Assembly (NCBI RefSeq): GCF_024266585.1
Contig: NZ_CP100647.1
Location: 2,771,001 to 2,835,000, forward strand
Direction: 5' to 3'
Origin: Xanthomonas sacchari
GTDB lineage: Bacteria; Pseudomonadota; Gammaproteobacteria; Xanthomonadales; Xanthomonadaceae
DNA length: 64,000 nt
Below the pieces are notes generated by a model. It had not been told where the DNA came from and did no database searches. It worked only from the letters and a program-made list of their open reading frames with translations. The translations under genes and the position numbers were made by a program. Of this stretch, positions 1-9,454 are shown one piece after another (the first letter of the stretch is position 1; every line of letters begins with the position of its first letter).

Positions 1-1
1 G

Positions 2-1012
2 CAGAAACTGACCTCGTCGGCCTACGCCAGTGGCGCGGTCGTCGGCGGCGGCACCCTGACCATCGCCTACGGCAGCACCACGCTCAACGTCAACGTCGAT
101 GCCGGCAGCAAGCTCAGCGACGTGGCCGCTTTCATCAACAAGGCCGCCAACGGCGCCGGCCTGACCGCCAGCGTGGTCACCGCCGACGATGGCGACCATC
201 TGGTGCTCAACGCGGTCGACACCGGCAGCAAGGGCGCCCTGACCATCACCACCTCCGGTGGCGACGGCGGCCTGGCCAATCTCACCTACCCGCCCGGCAA
301 CAACGGCGGCCTGACCCAGACCGTCGCCGCCGCCGACGCGGTGGTGAAGGTGGACGGCTTCCAGCGCACCTCCAGCAGCAACACCATCGCCGACCTGGTG
401 CCCGGCGTGGCGCTCAATCTCACCAAGGCCATTTCCGGTACCACCTTCAATCTCAACATCACCCCCGACAACAGCCCGCTGAAGGCCAATCTGACCGCCC
501 TGGTCAGCGCCTACAACTCCGCCAACAGCGTGCTCAAGTCGTCCAGCGCCTACGACGCCACCAACAAGAAGGCCTCGCCGATGACCGGTGATGCGATGGT
601 GCGCGGTCTGCAGCAGTCGCTGCGCCGGCTGGTCAGCGACAACGTGAGCGGCCTGATGGCACTCGGCGTGACCATCGACAAGGATGGGGTGATGAGCCTG
701 GACAGCAGCAAGTTCGACACCGCCGTGGCCACCGATCCGTCGGCGGCCAAGACCATGCTCGGCAGCGCCGGCAGCTTCGGTGCCGGGATGAGCACGCTGC
801 TGAAGAGCAACCTGGACAGCACCAGCGGCACGCTGACCCAACGGACCGACGCGCTCAACAAGCACATCTCCGACCTGACCGACCAGCTCAGCGATCTGGA
901 TGCGCGCATGCAGACACTGACCGACCAGTACACCGCGCGCTTCACCGCGATGGAGACGCTGGTGACGCAGATGCAGACCACGAGCGACAACTTGACCAAG
1001 CAATTCAGCTGA
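2..1012 (+). CDS. fliD: Flagellar filament cap protein FliD (3' part)
   Basis: C-terminal 336 residues of the filament cap protein. FliD forms the pentameric cap at the filament tip and folds incoming flagellin. The gene enters from outside the window in an open frame from base 2. The visible part has the Ser/Thr/Ala/Asn-rich beta-strand middle region and ends with a long coiled coil typical of the FliD C-terminus (LTDQLSDLDARMQTLTDQY, then many Thr/Gln/Met residues before the stop). fliS follows 150 bases downstream, the usual fliD-fliS order. The start codon and N-terminal D0 helix are not visible. Identification rests on domain character plus context. Confidence 0.93.
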   Translation, partial: QKLTSSAYASGAVVGGGTLTIAYGSTTLNVNVDAGSKLSDVAAFINKAANGAGLTASVVTADDGDHLVLNAVDTGSKGALTITTSGGDGGLANLTYPPGNNGGLTQTVAAADAVVKVDGFQRTSSSNTIADLVPGVALNLTKAISGTTFNLNITPDNSPLKANLTALVSAYNSANSVLKSSSAYDATNKKASPMTGDAMVRGLQQSLRRLVSDNVSGLMALGVTIDKDGVMSLDSSKFDTAVATDPSAAKTMLGSAGSFGAGMSTLLKSNLDSTSGTLTQRTDALNKHISDLTDQLSDLDARMQTLTDQYTARFTAMETLVTQMQTTSDNLTKQFS

Positions 1013-1030
1013 CGCGCGTCTGGTCGCGGC

Positions 1031-1058
1031 TCAAGTCGAACCGCGTCGCGGCCGATAT
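1031..1058 (+). promoter_or_regulatory. Possible FliA (sigma-28) promoter of fliS
   Basis: TCAA at 1031-1034 and GCCGATAT at 1051-1058 resemble the sigma-28 consensus TAAA-N15-GCCGATAA, but the spacer here is 16. It lies about 100 bases before fliS. The -10 box is strong; the spacing lowers confidence. Confidence 0.35.
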
Positions 1059-1161
1059 GAAGAGTATCGACAGTCATTGTGGATCTGCGGCAACCACCGC
1101 CCGGCGTCGCCGCCAACCGGTACGGCACCAGGCCCCGCCAGTCCACCCGAGGGAGTTTTCC

Positions 1162-1581
1162 ATGTACGGTTCCAGCCGCCAGTACGCTGAGCAATATCGC
1201 AAGATGGGCATTTCCACCAGCGTTACCGATGCCGATCCGCACAAGCTGGTCGCCATGCTGTTCGCCGGTGCCTGCCAGCGGATCCGCCAGGCCCAGGCCT
1301 GCCTCGCGCAGGGCGACCAGGCGCGCAAGGGCAAGGCGATCGGCGAGGCCTGCGCCATCGTCGGCCATCTCAACGGCTCGCTCGACCACGAGGCCGGCGG
1401 CGAGATCGCCGGCAACCTGTCGGCGCTCTATGACTACGTGATGCACCGGCTGACCGAAGCCAACCTGCACAACGACGACGCCGCGCTGACCGAAGCGCTG
1501 GAACTGCTCAGCGAGATCGACGCGGCCTGGGCCGCCATTCCCGCGCAGCAGCGCGAACTGGCCACGGCGAGCGCATCGTGA
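1162..1581 (+). CDS. fliS: Flagellin export chaperone FliS
   Basis: 139 residues, the normal FliS length. FliS is a cytosolic four-helix chaperone that binds the flagellin C-terminus, prevents early polymerisation and delivers flagellin to FlhA. The N-terminus (MYGSSRQYAEQYRKM) matches the family pattern of Tyr/Gln-rich residues, followed by DPHKLVAMLFAGA, the conserved helix-1 region. The ATG at 1162 is chosen because GGGAG at 1151-1155 is a good ribosome binding site and the family begins here. The stop overlaps the GTG of the next gene by 4 bases, so the two are translationally coupled. Confidence 0.95.
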   Translation: MYGSSRQYAEQYRKMGISTSVTDADPHKLVAMLFAGACQRIRQAQACLAQGDQARKGKAIGEACAIVGHLNGSLDHEAGGEIAGNLSALYDYVMHRLTEANLHNDDAALTEALELLSEIDAAWAAIPAQQRELATASAS

Positions 1582-1877
1582 GCATCCAGCTCGCCGACCT
1601 GCACAACGACCTGCACGAGCTGCGCGAGATTCTGCGTGGCGACGATTATGCCCTGGCCCAGGCGATGGTCGCCGACCATGCGCGGCGCCTGCAGACGTAT
1701 CTGCAACAGGACGGCGCCGACCGTTCGCGCGAGGCGCTGAAGCCGCTGCTCGCCCTGCAGCAGGCGGTGACCGCGCAGATGCGCATGGAGCGCGATCATG
1801 CCGCGGCCTGGCTGCGCGCCAGCCGCCAGTCCAGCCACGCCGCGCGGATCTATTCGCAGGCCGGACTGCTGGGATGA
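1578..1877 (+). CDS. FliT-like flagellar chaperone
   Basis: A 99-residue, all-helical, charged protein that starts at a GTG overlapping the fliS stop. In many flagellar loci the gene after fliS is fliT, the chaperone for FliD and a regulator of flagellar transcription or export. Size, predicted helical content (LHNDLHELREIL, ALKPLLALQQAVTAQMRMERDHAAAWL) and position fit that role. Sequence identity within the FliT group is low, so the call is mainly from context. It overlaps the next gene by 4 bases. Confidence 0.6.
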   Translation: MSIQLADLHNDLHELREILRGDDYALAQAMVADHARRLQTYLQQDGADRSREALKPLLALQQAVTAQMRMERDHAAAWLRASRQSSHAARIYSQAGLLG

Positions 1878-2452
1878 ACGCCGGCTCCGACGGCGCCGCG
1901 CAGCATCCCGCAGACGCCGAACTGTTCCACGACACGCTCAGTTGCGAGCTGGCGCTGCCGGCGGACTTCCGCCTGGGCAACGGCGCCGGCCGGCTCGCCG
2001 CCGGCGAGGCGCTGCTGCGCAGCCTGGCGCAGATCGAGGATCTGCGCGGCGAGGACGGCGGCGACGACCGCAGCGAGGCGACCGCGCAGACGCAGCGGAT
2101 GGAGGCCAAGCTCGACCTGATGCTGGTGCTGCTGGGCCGGCTGGCCCGCCAGCACGAGGATGCCCTGCCGTTGCGGCCGCTGCGCTGGTCGCGCCGGGGC
2201 GTGCGGCTGGAGCTGGGCGCCCGCTCGGGCGCCACGCCCGGCGCGGCCGGCCTGCTGCGCCTGCAGCCCTCGGACTGGCTGCCGGACCACCTGGAACTGC
2301 CGGTCCGGGTGCTGGCCGAGGCCACCACCGCCGGCGTGGTGCAACTTTGGCTACGGTTCGAGACACAGCCGCCGGGCCTGGAAGAGGCCCTGGAACGTCA
2401 CCTGTTCCGGCTGCACCGCCGGCAGATCGCCGACAGCCGGCGGGCGCGCTGA
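1874..2452 (+). CDS. Atypical PilZ domain protein (tPilZ type)
   Basis: 192 residues. The N-terminal half is a long helical region (about residues 30-90, including AQTQRMEAKLDLMLVLLGRLARQHED) and the C-terminal half is beta-rich (RWSRRGVRLELGAR, then VRVLAEATTAGVVQLWLRF), ending in a basic helix. This matches the xanthomonad non-canonical PilZ family, which tetramerises through long helices. The usual RxxxR and D/NxSxxG c-di-GMP residues are not intact (only SRRG is seen), so direct c-di-GMP binding is doubtful. It is the last gene of the fliD-fliS unit, which suggests a flagellar regulatory role. Confidence 0.65.
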   Translation: MNAGSDGAAQHPADAELFHDTLSCELALPADFRLGNGAGRLAAGEALLRSLAQIEDLRGEDGGDDRSEATAQTQRMEAKLDLMLVLLGRLARQHEDALPLRPLRWSRRGVRLELGARSGATPGAAGLLRLQPSDWLPDHLELPVRVLAEATTAGVVQLWLRFETQPPGLEEALERHLFRLHRRQIADSRRAR

Positions 2453-2487
2453 ACCGGCCCGGCAGCGGCGGCCGCCGCGTCAAGGTG

Positions 2488-2516
2488 TTGGCGGCGGCGG
2501 GCGGCTCGGCTAATGT
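2488..2516 (+). promoter_or_regulatory. Possible sigma-70 promoter of the response regulator gene
   Basis: TTGGCG (2488-2493) and TAATGT (2511-2516) are separated by 17 bases, a housekeeping-type arrangement. They sit 28 bases before the GTG at 2544. Low-complexity GC-rich surroundings make this tentative. Confidence 0.35.
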
Positions 2517-2543
2517 GCGGATCTGAATAGAAGGACCTGCACT

Positions 2544-3176
2544 GTGCGAGTCATCATCGTCGACGATCACACCCTGGTACGCGCCGGCCTGAGCCGGCTG
2601 CTGCAGACGTTTGCCGACGTCGACGTGGTCGCCGAGGCCAGCAATGCGCAGCAGGCGGTGGACCTGGCCACCCTGCACCGCCCCGATCTGGTGCTGATGG
2701 ACCTGTCCCTGCCCGGGCGCAGCGGCCTGGACGCGCTCACCGACGTGCTGCACAGCTCGCCCAAGACCCGGGTGGTGATGATGTCCATGCACGACGACCC
2801 GGTGCATGTGCGCGACGCGCTGGACCGCGGCGCCACCGGCTTCGTGGTCAAGGATGCCGCCCCGCTGGAGCTGGAACTGGCGCTGCGCGCGGCCAGCGCC
2901 AACCAGGTGTTCCTGAGCCCGCAGATCTCCTCCAAGATGATCGCGCCCATGCTCGGCCGCGAGCGCCCGGTGGGCATCGCCGCCCTGTCGCCGCGGCAGC
3001 GCGAGATCCTGCGCCAGATCGGCCGCGGCCAGAGCAACAAGGAAATCGCCTCGGACCTGGGCATCAGCGTCAAGACCGTGGAGACCCACCGCGCGCGGAT
3101 GATGGAATCGCTGGGCTGCCGCCGCGCCAACGATCTGGTCCTGTTGGCCGCACGCCACCAGGGCGAGCTGAGCTGA
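2544..3176 (+). CDS. NarL/FixJ-family response regulator
   Basis: 210 residues. A receiver domain (1-120) has the acidic pair D7/D8, phosphorylatable D53 (VLMDLSLPG) and conserved K103 (FVVKDAAP). A LuxR-type HTH follows (LSPRQREILRQIGRGQSNKEIASDLGISV, then KTVETHRARMM). It should bind DNA after phosphorylation. GTG start with AAGGA at 2531-2535. No histidine kinase lies next to it, so the partner is unknown. It sits immediately ahead of rpoN2 and is part of the flagellar regulatory block conserved in Xanthomonas; its targets cannot be read from the sequence. Confidence 0.9.
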   Translation: MRVIIVDDHTLVRAGLSRLLQTFADVDVVAEASNAQQAVDLATLHRPDLVLMDLSLPGRSGLDALTDVLHSSPKTRVVMMSMHDDPVHVRDALDRGATGFVVKDAAPLELELALRAASANQVFLSPQISSKMIAPMLGRERPVGIAALSPRQREILRQIGRGQSNKEIASDLGISVKTVETHRARMMESLGCRRANDLVLLAARHQGELS

Positions 3177-3204
3177 ACTGGGGACGGCATCCCGACACCC
3201 AGCA

Positions 3205-3221
3205 TTGGCATAGCGCTTGCC
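3205..3221 (+). promoter_or_regulatory. Sigma-54 (-24/-12) promoter upstream of rpoN2
   Basis: TTGGCATAGCGCTTGCC matches the -24/-12 consensus YTGGCACGrNNNTTGCW, with GG and GC in exact spacing. The predicted transcription start is near 3231, which gives a leader of about 210 bases. It implies that a sigma-54 holoenzyme transcribes a sigma-54 gene. Confidence 0.7.
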
Positions 3222-3308
3222 TTAATCGGTCAGCAGGCGTGTCGACCCCGCCGAACCCCCGTCGTATCAGGCGTTGCGCCGTCGACTGTCCGTCGCCCAG
3301 GACCTTCA

Positions 3309-3345
3309 TGTCGGGAAATTCCTGACACCATGTCGGGAATTTGAC
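3309..3345 (+). promoter_or_regulatory. Palindromic operator pair, FleQ-box-like, in the rpoN2 leader
   Basis: TGTCGGGAAATTCCTGACA (3309-3327) is a near-perfect palindrome with 8 of 9 arm bases matching. Its left arm is repeated directly at 3331-3339, two helical turns away. The second copy reads GTCGGGAATTTGAC (3332-3345), close to the Pseudomonas FleQ box GTCaNTAAAtTGAC. FleQ in Pseudomonas is known to act from sites in leader regions. Assignment to FleQ here is inference. Confidence 0.45.
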
Positions 3346-3444
3346 TACCCTCCTCAGGAACCCCCCGATTCTGTTACCGTCGGGCGACAAGCACTATGCG
3401 TTCCACGGGCGCCAGAGGGTTGGCGCCGAACCGAGGAAGTCCGC

Positions 3445-4848
3445 ATGAAGCCGACCGTTTCCGCCCAACTGGGCCAGCAACTGCATCTGACCCCGCAACT
3501 GCTGCAGTCGATCCGGCTGCTGCAGCTCGACGGCATGCAACTGGAGCTGGAAATCCGTCGCGCGCTGGAGACCAATCCACTGCTCGAGCTGGAAGAACCC
3601 GAGGGCGTGATCGAGCCGGTGGTGAAGCACGAGGACGCGGCGCTGGACACGGCGGCATTCGACGAACTGCCCGAATCCTCGATGTGGGACATCCCGGCGG
3701 CCGGCTGGAACGACGGCGAAGACGACCGCCTGCAGCGCATCGCCGCGGGCGAGTCCACCGATCCGCACCTGCGCGTGCTGCAGCGGCTGGCCCTGGAACT
3801 GCCGGCCCCCGAACTGGAAGCGGCGGCGTTCTGGCTGGAACACTGCGACGACGCCGGTTACCTGGACGGCGCGCTGGACACCCTGCAACAGCTGGCCAGC
3901 GCCCGTCTGGGCCTGTCCGTTGCGCAGGCCGAAGCGGTCCGCCAGCGCCTGCTGCACGGCGACCCGGGCGGTCTCGGCGCCTGCGACCTGCGCGAGTGCC
4001 TGCAGGCACAGCTGAGCGACCTGCCCGGCCGCGTGCCCGGCCGCCACCTGGCCGCCCGCATCCTCGCCGGCGACCTCACCCTGCTCGCCAGCCACGACTA
4101 CGCCCTGCTCGGGCGCCAGCTCGATGCCGAGGCCGACGACGTGCGCGAGGCGGTGCGGCTGATCCTGTCGCTGCAGCCGCGCCCCGGCGACAGCCTGCAG
4201 CCGCAGGACCTGGGCCATGTGCTGCCGGACGTGGTCGCCTGGCACGCCGATGGCACCTGGCGGGTGGCGCTGAACCCGGCCACCACCCACCGCGTCACCG
4301 TCAATCCGATGCACGAGCGCGCCCTGGCCGAGGCCGGCGACGCCGCGCAGCCGCTGCGCGAAATGTTGCAGGAAGCGCGCTGGCTGACCCGCGGCCTGTC
4401 GATGCGCTACGAAACCCTGCTGCGCACCACCCGCACCATCGTCGAGCGCCAGGCCGCCTTCCTGGTCAGGGGCGAGGAAGCGATGGCGCCGCTGACCCTG
4501 AAGGAAGTGGCCGACGCGATCGGCATGCACGAGTCCACGGTCTCGCGCATCACCACCGGCAAGTACCTGCAGACCCCGCGCGGCACCTTCGAGCTGAAAC
4601 ACTTCTTCGCCGTGCGCCTGGAAGGCGCCACAGTGTCCGGGCAGGCGGTGCGCGCCATGGTCCGGCGCCTGATCGAATCCGAACCGGCCGGACGGCCGCT
4701 GGCCGACGAGGCCATCGCCGGGCTGCTGTCGCGACAGGGCGTGAACGTGGCAAGGCGCACTGTCGCCAAGTATCGTGAACAATTGGACATCGCTCCCGCA
4801 CGCGAACGCCGCCGCGGCAGCAAACCGCTGCTGGCCCGTGCGGGCTAA
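3445..4848 (+). CDS. rpoN2: RNA polymerase sigma-54 factor RpoN2
   Basis: 467 residues. Region I (1-48) has the Gln/Leu-rich activator-interacting helices (QQLHLTPQLLQSIRLLQL). Region II is acidic (about 55-105), followed by the core-binding domain, the HTH (from about 350, EVADAIGMHESTVSRITTGKY) and the RpoN box ARRTVAKYRE at 436-445, which reads the -24 element. The ATG at 3445 is chosen because the region I motif starts there. Xanthomonads carry two rpoN genes; the copy in the flagellar cluster is rpoN2, which controls flagella and motility. A sigma-54 promoter and palindromes lie in its own leader. Confidence 0.95.
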   Translation: MKPTVSAQLGQQLHLTPQLLQSIRLLQLDGMQLELEIRRALETNPLLELEEPEGVIEPVVKHEDAALDTAAFDELPESSMWDIPAAGWNDGEDDRLQRIAAGESTDPHLRVLQRLALELPAPELEAAAFWLEHCDDAGYLDGALDTLQQLASARLGLSVAQAEAVRQRLLHGDPGGLGACDLRECLQAQLSDLPGRVPGRHLAARILAGDLTLLASHDYALLGRQLDAEADDVREAVRLILSLQPRPGDSLQPQDLGHVLPDVVAWHADGTWRVALNPATTHRVTVNPMHERALAEAGDAAQPLREMLQEARWLTRGLSMRYETLLRTTRTIVERQAAFLVRGEEAMAPLTLKEVADAIGMHESTVSRITTGKYLQTPRGTFELKHFFAVRLEGATVSGQAVRAMVRRLIESEPAGRPLADEAIAGLLSRQGVNVARRTVAKYREQLDIAPARERRRGSKPLLARAG

Positions 4849-4863
4849 GGAAAAACGACGCAT

Positions 4864-5243
4864 ATGAACAAACTGTCCGTACTTCTGGTCGACGACCACG
4901 AAGGTTTCATCAACGCCGCCATGCGCCACTTCCGCAAGCTCGACTGGATGGAAGTGATCGGCAGCGCCGCCAACGGCCTGGAAGCCATCGAGCGCTCCGA
5001 GTCGCTGCGCCCGCAGGTGGTGCTGATGGACCTGGCGATGCCCGAGATGGGCGGCCTGCAGGCCACGCGCCTGATCAAAACCCAGGACCAGGCGCCCTAT
5101 ATCGTGATCGCCAGCCATTTCGACGATGCCGAGCACCGCGAGCACGCCATGCGCGCCGGCGCCGACAACTTCGTCAGCAAGCTGTCCTACATCCAGGAAG
5201 TGATGCCGATCCTGGAGGGGCTGCGGACCGAAGGAGTGCCGGC

Positions 5244-5247
<4 letters not shown>
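4864..5247 (+). CDS. Single-domain response regulator (receiver only)
   Basis: 127 residues, one CheY-like receiver with D10/D11, phosphoacceptor D56 (VLMDLAMPEMGG), a Ser switch residue (IVIASHFD) and conserved Lys (FVSKLSY). There is no output domain. It lies 15 bases after rpoN2 and overlaps fleQ by 4 bases (ATGA), so it is co-translated with the flagellar master regulator. It may pass a phosphosignal to FleQ or a switch component; no partner can be named from the sequence. Confidence 0.88.
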
Positions 5248-6731
<1,484 letters not shown>

Positions 6732-6743
6732 GCCGACGCACGG

Positions 6744-6767
6744 CGCCGGGTGCGGTCGCACCCGGCG
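6744..6767 (+). terminator. Hairpin after fleQ, possible terminator
   Basis: CGCCGGGTGCG (6744-6754) pairs with CGCACCCGGCG (6757-6767) over 11 bases, 13 bases after the fleQ stop. There is no run of T right behind it, so it may be a weak or Rho-assisted terminator, or an mRNA 3' end stabiliser. Confidence 0.4.
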
Positions 6768-6922
6768 GCACGGTGTGCCGCTGGACGTCATCTCCTTCCC
6801 TCCTTTTGCCTTGCCTGCCGGAACCACGCGGGCGCTGCCGCGCTGCGCGCATTCGCGGCGACGACGGCCACGCCTCGCCGACAGCGCCTGCCGTTCGGCC
6901 ACGCCGACAGTGGACAGCGCGT

Positions 6923-6939
6923 TTGGCATGTGGCTTGCT
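6923..6939 (+). promoter_or_regulatory. Sigma-54 promoter of the glycosylation operon
   Basis: TTGGCATGTGGCTTGCT fits YTGGCACGrNNNTTGCW at all key -24 and -12 positions. Predicted start near 6949, leader about 59 bases to the aminotransferase ATG. It is the only good promoter-like element in the 276-base gap after fleQ and places the operon in the RpoN/FleQ regulon. Confidence 0.7.
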
Positions 6940-7007
6940 TCACGTTTCCACAGCACCGGGCGGGGCGTTCCGCACCGGGGACTTCCACCCGTCGCCAGGC
7001 AGGTTCC

Positions 7008-8189
7008 ATGGCCATCCCCGTCACCAGTCCGCTGCTGCCGCCCCTGGAGGCGTTCGTCCCCTACCTGGAACAGATCTGGCGCAGCCGCATCCTGACCAAC
7101 GGCGGCGACATGCACCGTGCGCTGGAGAAGGCGCTGGCCGAGTACCTGGGGGTCAACCACCTGGCGCTGCTGACCAACGGCACCCTGGCGCTGCTGACCG
7201 CGCTGCAGGCGCTGCGCATCACCGGCGAGGTGATCACCACGCCGTACTCGTTCGTCGCCACCGCGCACTCGCTGCTGTGGCGCGGGATCAAGCCGGTGTT
7301 CGTGGACATCGATCCGCAGACCATGAACCTGGATCCGCTCAAGATCGAGGCGGCGATCACCCCGCACACCACCGCGATCATGCCGGTGCACTGCTACGGC
7401 ACGCCCTGCGACAGCGCCGCGATCGAGCGCATCGCCGACACCTACAACCTCAAGGTCATCTACGACGCCGCGCATGCGTTCGGGGTCAAGGACGCCGGCG
7501 GCTCGATCCTGCGCCATGGCGACCTCAGCGTGCTCAGCTTCCACGCCACCAAGGTGTTCAACACCTTCGAGGGCGGCGCCATCGTCTGCCCGGACGCCAA
7601 GACCTACCAGCGCATCAGCCGGCTGAAGAACTTCGGCTTCGTCGACGAGACCACGGTGGTCGCCACCGGCATCAACGGCAAGATGAGCGAGATCAACGCC
7701 GCCTTCGGCCTGCTGCAACTGCAGCACATCGATGCCGCGCTGGCGCAGCGCGGGGCGATCGACGCGCAGTACCGGCAGCGCCTGGCGCAGGTGCCGGGCA
7801 TCCGCTGCCTGGCGCCGCGGGCGCCGGCGCTGTCCAACTACGCCTCGTTCCCGATCCTGGTCGAGGACGCCTTCCCGCTGGCCCGCGACGAACTGCACCG
7901 GCTGCTGCGCAGCCACGACATCCTGGTGCGCCGCTATTTCTACCCGTTGATCAGCGACTTCCCGATGTACCGCGGCCTGCCCTCGTCCGCCCCGGCGGGC
8001 CTGCCGGTGGCGCGGCAGATGGCCGAACGCGTGCTGTGCCTGCCGATCTTTCCCGGACTGTCCGCCGAACAGGTGGACGCCATCGTCGACCTGATCGCCG
8101 CGGCGGGCGGCGTCATGCCCATGTCCGATTCCCGTCGCACCCTCGTCCCTCCCTCCTCCTTCGCCCAACCCGTGGAACCAGCAGCATGA
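7008..8189 (+). CDS. vioA: DegT/DnrJ/EryC1 sugar aminotransferase (VioA-like)
   Basis: 393 residues, a fold-type I PLP enzyme of the sugar nucleotide aminotransferase family. It has the catalytic Lys at about K182 in SFHATKVFNT, the substrate-loop FEGGAIV and the DAAHAFG motif that holds PLP. Such enzymes convert dTDP-4-keto-6-deoxyglucose to dTDP-4-amino-4,6-dideoxyglucose (viosamine), or act on a related keto sugar. The ATG at 7008 follows AGGTT and gives the family N-terminus (VTSPLLPPLEAFVPYLEQIW). First gene of a tightly packed operon, overlapping the acyl carrier gene by 4 bases. Exact sugar substrate is inferred from the flagellar context. Confidence 0.8.
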   Translation: MAIPVTSPLLPPLEAFVPYLEQIWRSRILTNGGDMHRALEKALAEYLGVNHLALLTNGTLALLTALQALRITGEVITTPYSFVATAHSLLWRGIKPVFVDIDPQTMNLDPLKIEAAITPHTTAIMPVHCYGTPCDSAAIERIADTYNLKVIYDAAHAFGVKDAGGSILRHGDLSVLSFHATKVFNTFEGGAIVCPDAKTYQRISRLKNFGFVDETTVVATGINGKMSEINAAFGLLQLQHIDAALAQRGAIDAQYRQRLAQVPGIRCLAPRAPALSNYASFPILVEDAFPLARDELHRLLRSHDILVRRYFYPLISDFPMYRGLPSSAPAGLPVARQMAERVLCLPIFPGLSAEQVDAIVDLIAAAGGVMPMSDSRRTLVPPSSFAQPVEPAA

Positions 8190-8410
8190 GCCAAGAGACG
8201 TTTATCGAAAATTTCCTGTCGGCCACCGATTTCCAGAATCCGGTCGCGGTGACCATGGACACGGTGCTGCGCGAACTGCCCGAATGGGATTCGCTGGCCG
8301 CGCTGGGCGTGATCGTGATGTTCGACTCGGAGTACGGCAAGACCATCACCGGCGAGCACCTGGCCGCCGTGATCACCCTCGGCGATCTCTACCAGCTGAC
8401 CGAGGCATAG
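8186..8410 (+). CDS. Acyl carrier protein
   Basis: 74 residues, the size of a stand-alone carrier. The phosphopantetheine attachment motif is EWDSLAALGVI with Ser in the DSL triplet, followed by the acidic helix III region (YGKTITGEHLAAVITLGDLYQLTEA). It should carry the acyl group built by the neighbouring synthase and reductases. The ATGA overlap with the aminotransferase and the 1-base gap to the next gene indicate one operon. Sequence is unlike housekeeping AcpP, so it is probably dedicated to this pathway. Confidence 0.85.
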   Translation: MSQETFIENFLSATDFQNPVAVTMDTVLRELPEWDSLAALGVIVMFDSEYGKTITGEHLAAVITLGDLYQLTEA

Positions 8411-8411
8411 C

Positions 8412-9452
8412 ATGCCGACCTCCACGCTGCGCAACGTACGCTTCGCCGGGATGGCGACCTGCGTGCCCAGGCGCGTCGTCTCCAATCTCACCGATTGCCG
8501 GCCACAGATCCGCTCCGAGCGCGAGCGGCTGGTGCGCAACATCGGCATCGAGACGCGGCGCATGGCCGCGGACTGGCAATGCTTTTCCGACCTGGCCTTC
8601 GACGCGGCGCAGGTGCTGCTGGAACGCCTGCAGTGGCAGCGCGAAGAGGTCGATGCGCTGATCGTGGTCACCCAGTCGCCGGACTATCTGATCCCGGCCA
8701 CCGCGATCATCCTGCAGGACCGCCTGGGCCTGTCGCACGCCACGGTGGCCTTCGACGTCAACCTGGGCTGCTCGGCCTACCCGTTCGGCATCAACCTGCT
8801 CGGCTCGATGATCGCCGCCGGCGGCGTCAAGAAGGGCTTGCTGCTGGTCGGCGACCGCAGCGCCAACCTGGAGGATCCGATCTTCTCCGACTCGGGTACC
8901 GCCACCGCACTGGAATTCAGCGCCGACGCGGCGCCGATGCATTTCGACCTCAACAGCGACGGCAGCGGCTACCGCGCGATCATCCTGCCGGTCGGCGGCC
9001 ACCGCGAACCGGTCGGGGTGCAGCACCTGATCCCCTACCGGGCCGACGAGCACGATCGCTGGCATCGCGGCACCGACCTGCAACTGGACGGCGTGGCGGT
9101 GCTGAGCTTCTCCACCCAGCGGGTACCGCCGGCGGTGCAGAAGCTGCTCGACTACAGCGGCGTGTCCAAGGACGAGATCGACTACTTCGTGTTCCACCAG
9201 GCCAATCGGATGATCAACGAGAGCATCCGCAAGAAGCTCGGCCTGCCCACGGAAAAGGTGCCATCGACCCTGCACGATTTCGGCAACACCAGCGGCGCCT
9301 CGCTGCCGGTGACCATGACCGCGCGGATCAACAAGCAACTGGAAGAAGGCCGCAAGCGCGTGCTGCTGTGCGGCTTCGGTATCGGCCTGTCCTGGGGCAC
9401 CTGCCTGGTCGATATCGACGGCGCGGTGTTCCCCGACCTGATCGAGTCCTGA
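8412..9452 (+). CDS. 3-oxoacyl-ACP synthase III-like condensing enzyme
   Basis: 346 residues, FabH-type thiolase fold. The catalytic triad is visible: C120 in NLGCSAYPFG, His in YFVFHQANRMI, and Asn in DFGNTSGASLP. KASIII enzymes condense an acyl-CoA with malonyl-ACP. Here the product would be a short beta-ketoacyl-ACP for the adjacent reductases. Homologous KASIII genes are present in the viosamine island of Pseudomonas syringae, where a 3-hydroxybutyryl group is added to the amino sugar of flagellin glycan. The same use here is inference. Confidence 0.85.
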   Translation: MPTSTLRNVRFAGMATCVPRRVVSNLTDCRPQIRSERERLVRNIGIETRRMAADWQCFSDLAFDAAQVLLERLQWQREEVDALIVVTQSPDYLIPATAIILQDRLGLSHATVAFDVNLGCSAYPFGINLLGSMIAAGGVKKGLLLVGDRSANLEDPIFSDSGTATALEFSADAAPMHFDLNSDGSGYRAIILPVGGHREPVGVQHLIPYRADEHDRWHRGTDLQLDGVAVLSFSTQRVPPAVQKLLDYSGVSKDEIDYFVFHQANRMINESIRKKLGLPTEKVPSTLHDFGNTSGASLPVTMTARINKQLEEGRKRVLLCGFGIGLSWGTCLVDIDGAVFPDLIES

Positions 9453-9454
9453 CG

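Noticed and set aside
550-2328. Long reverse-strand open frame across fliD-fliS-PilZ
   Set aside because: Ser/Arg/Pro-rich translation with no domain, opposite to well supported genes; a GC-skewed third-position shadow.
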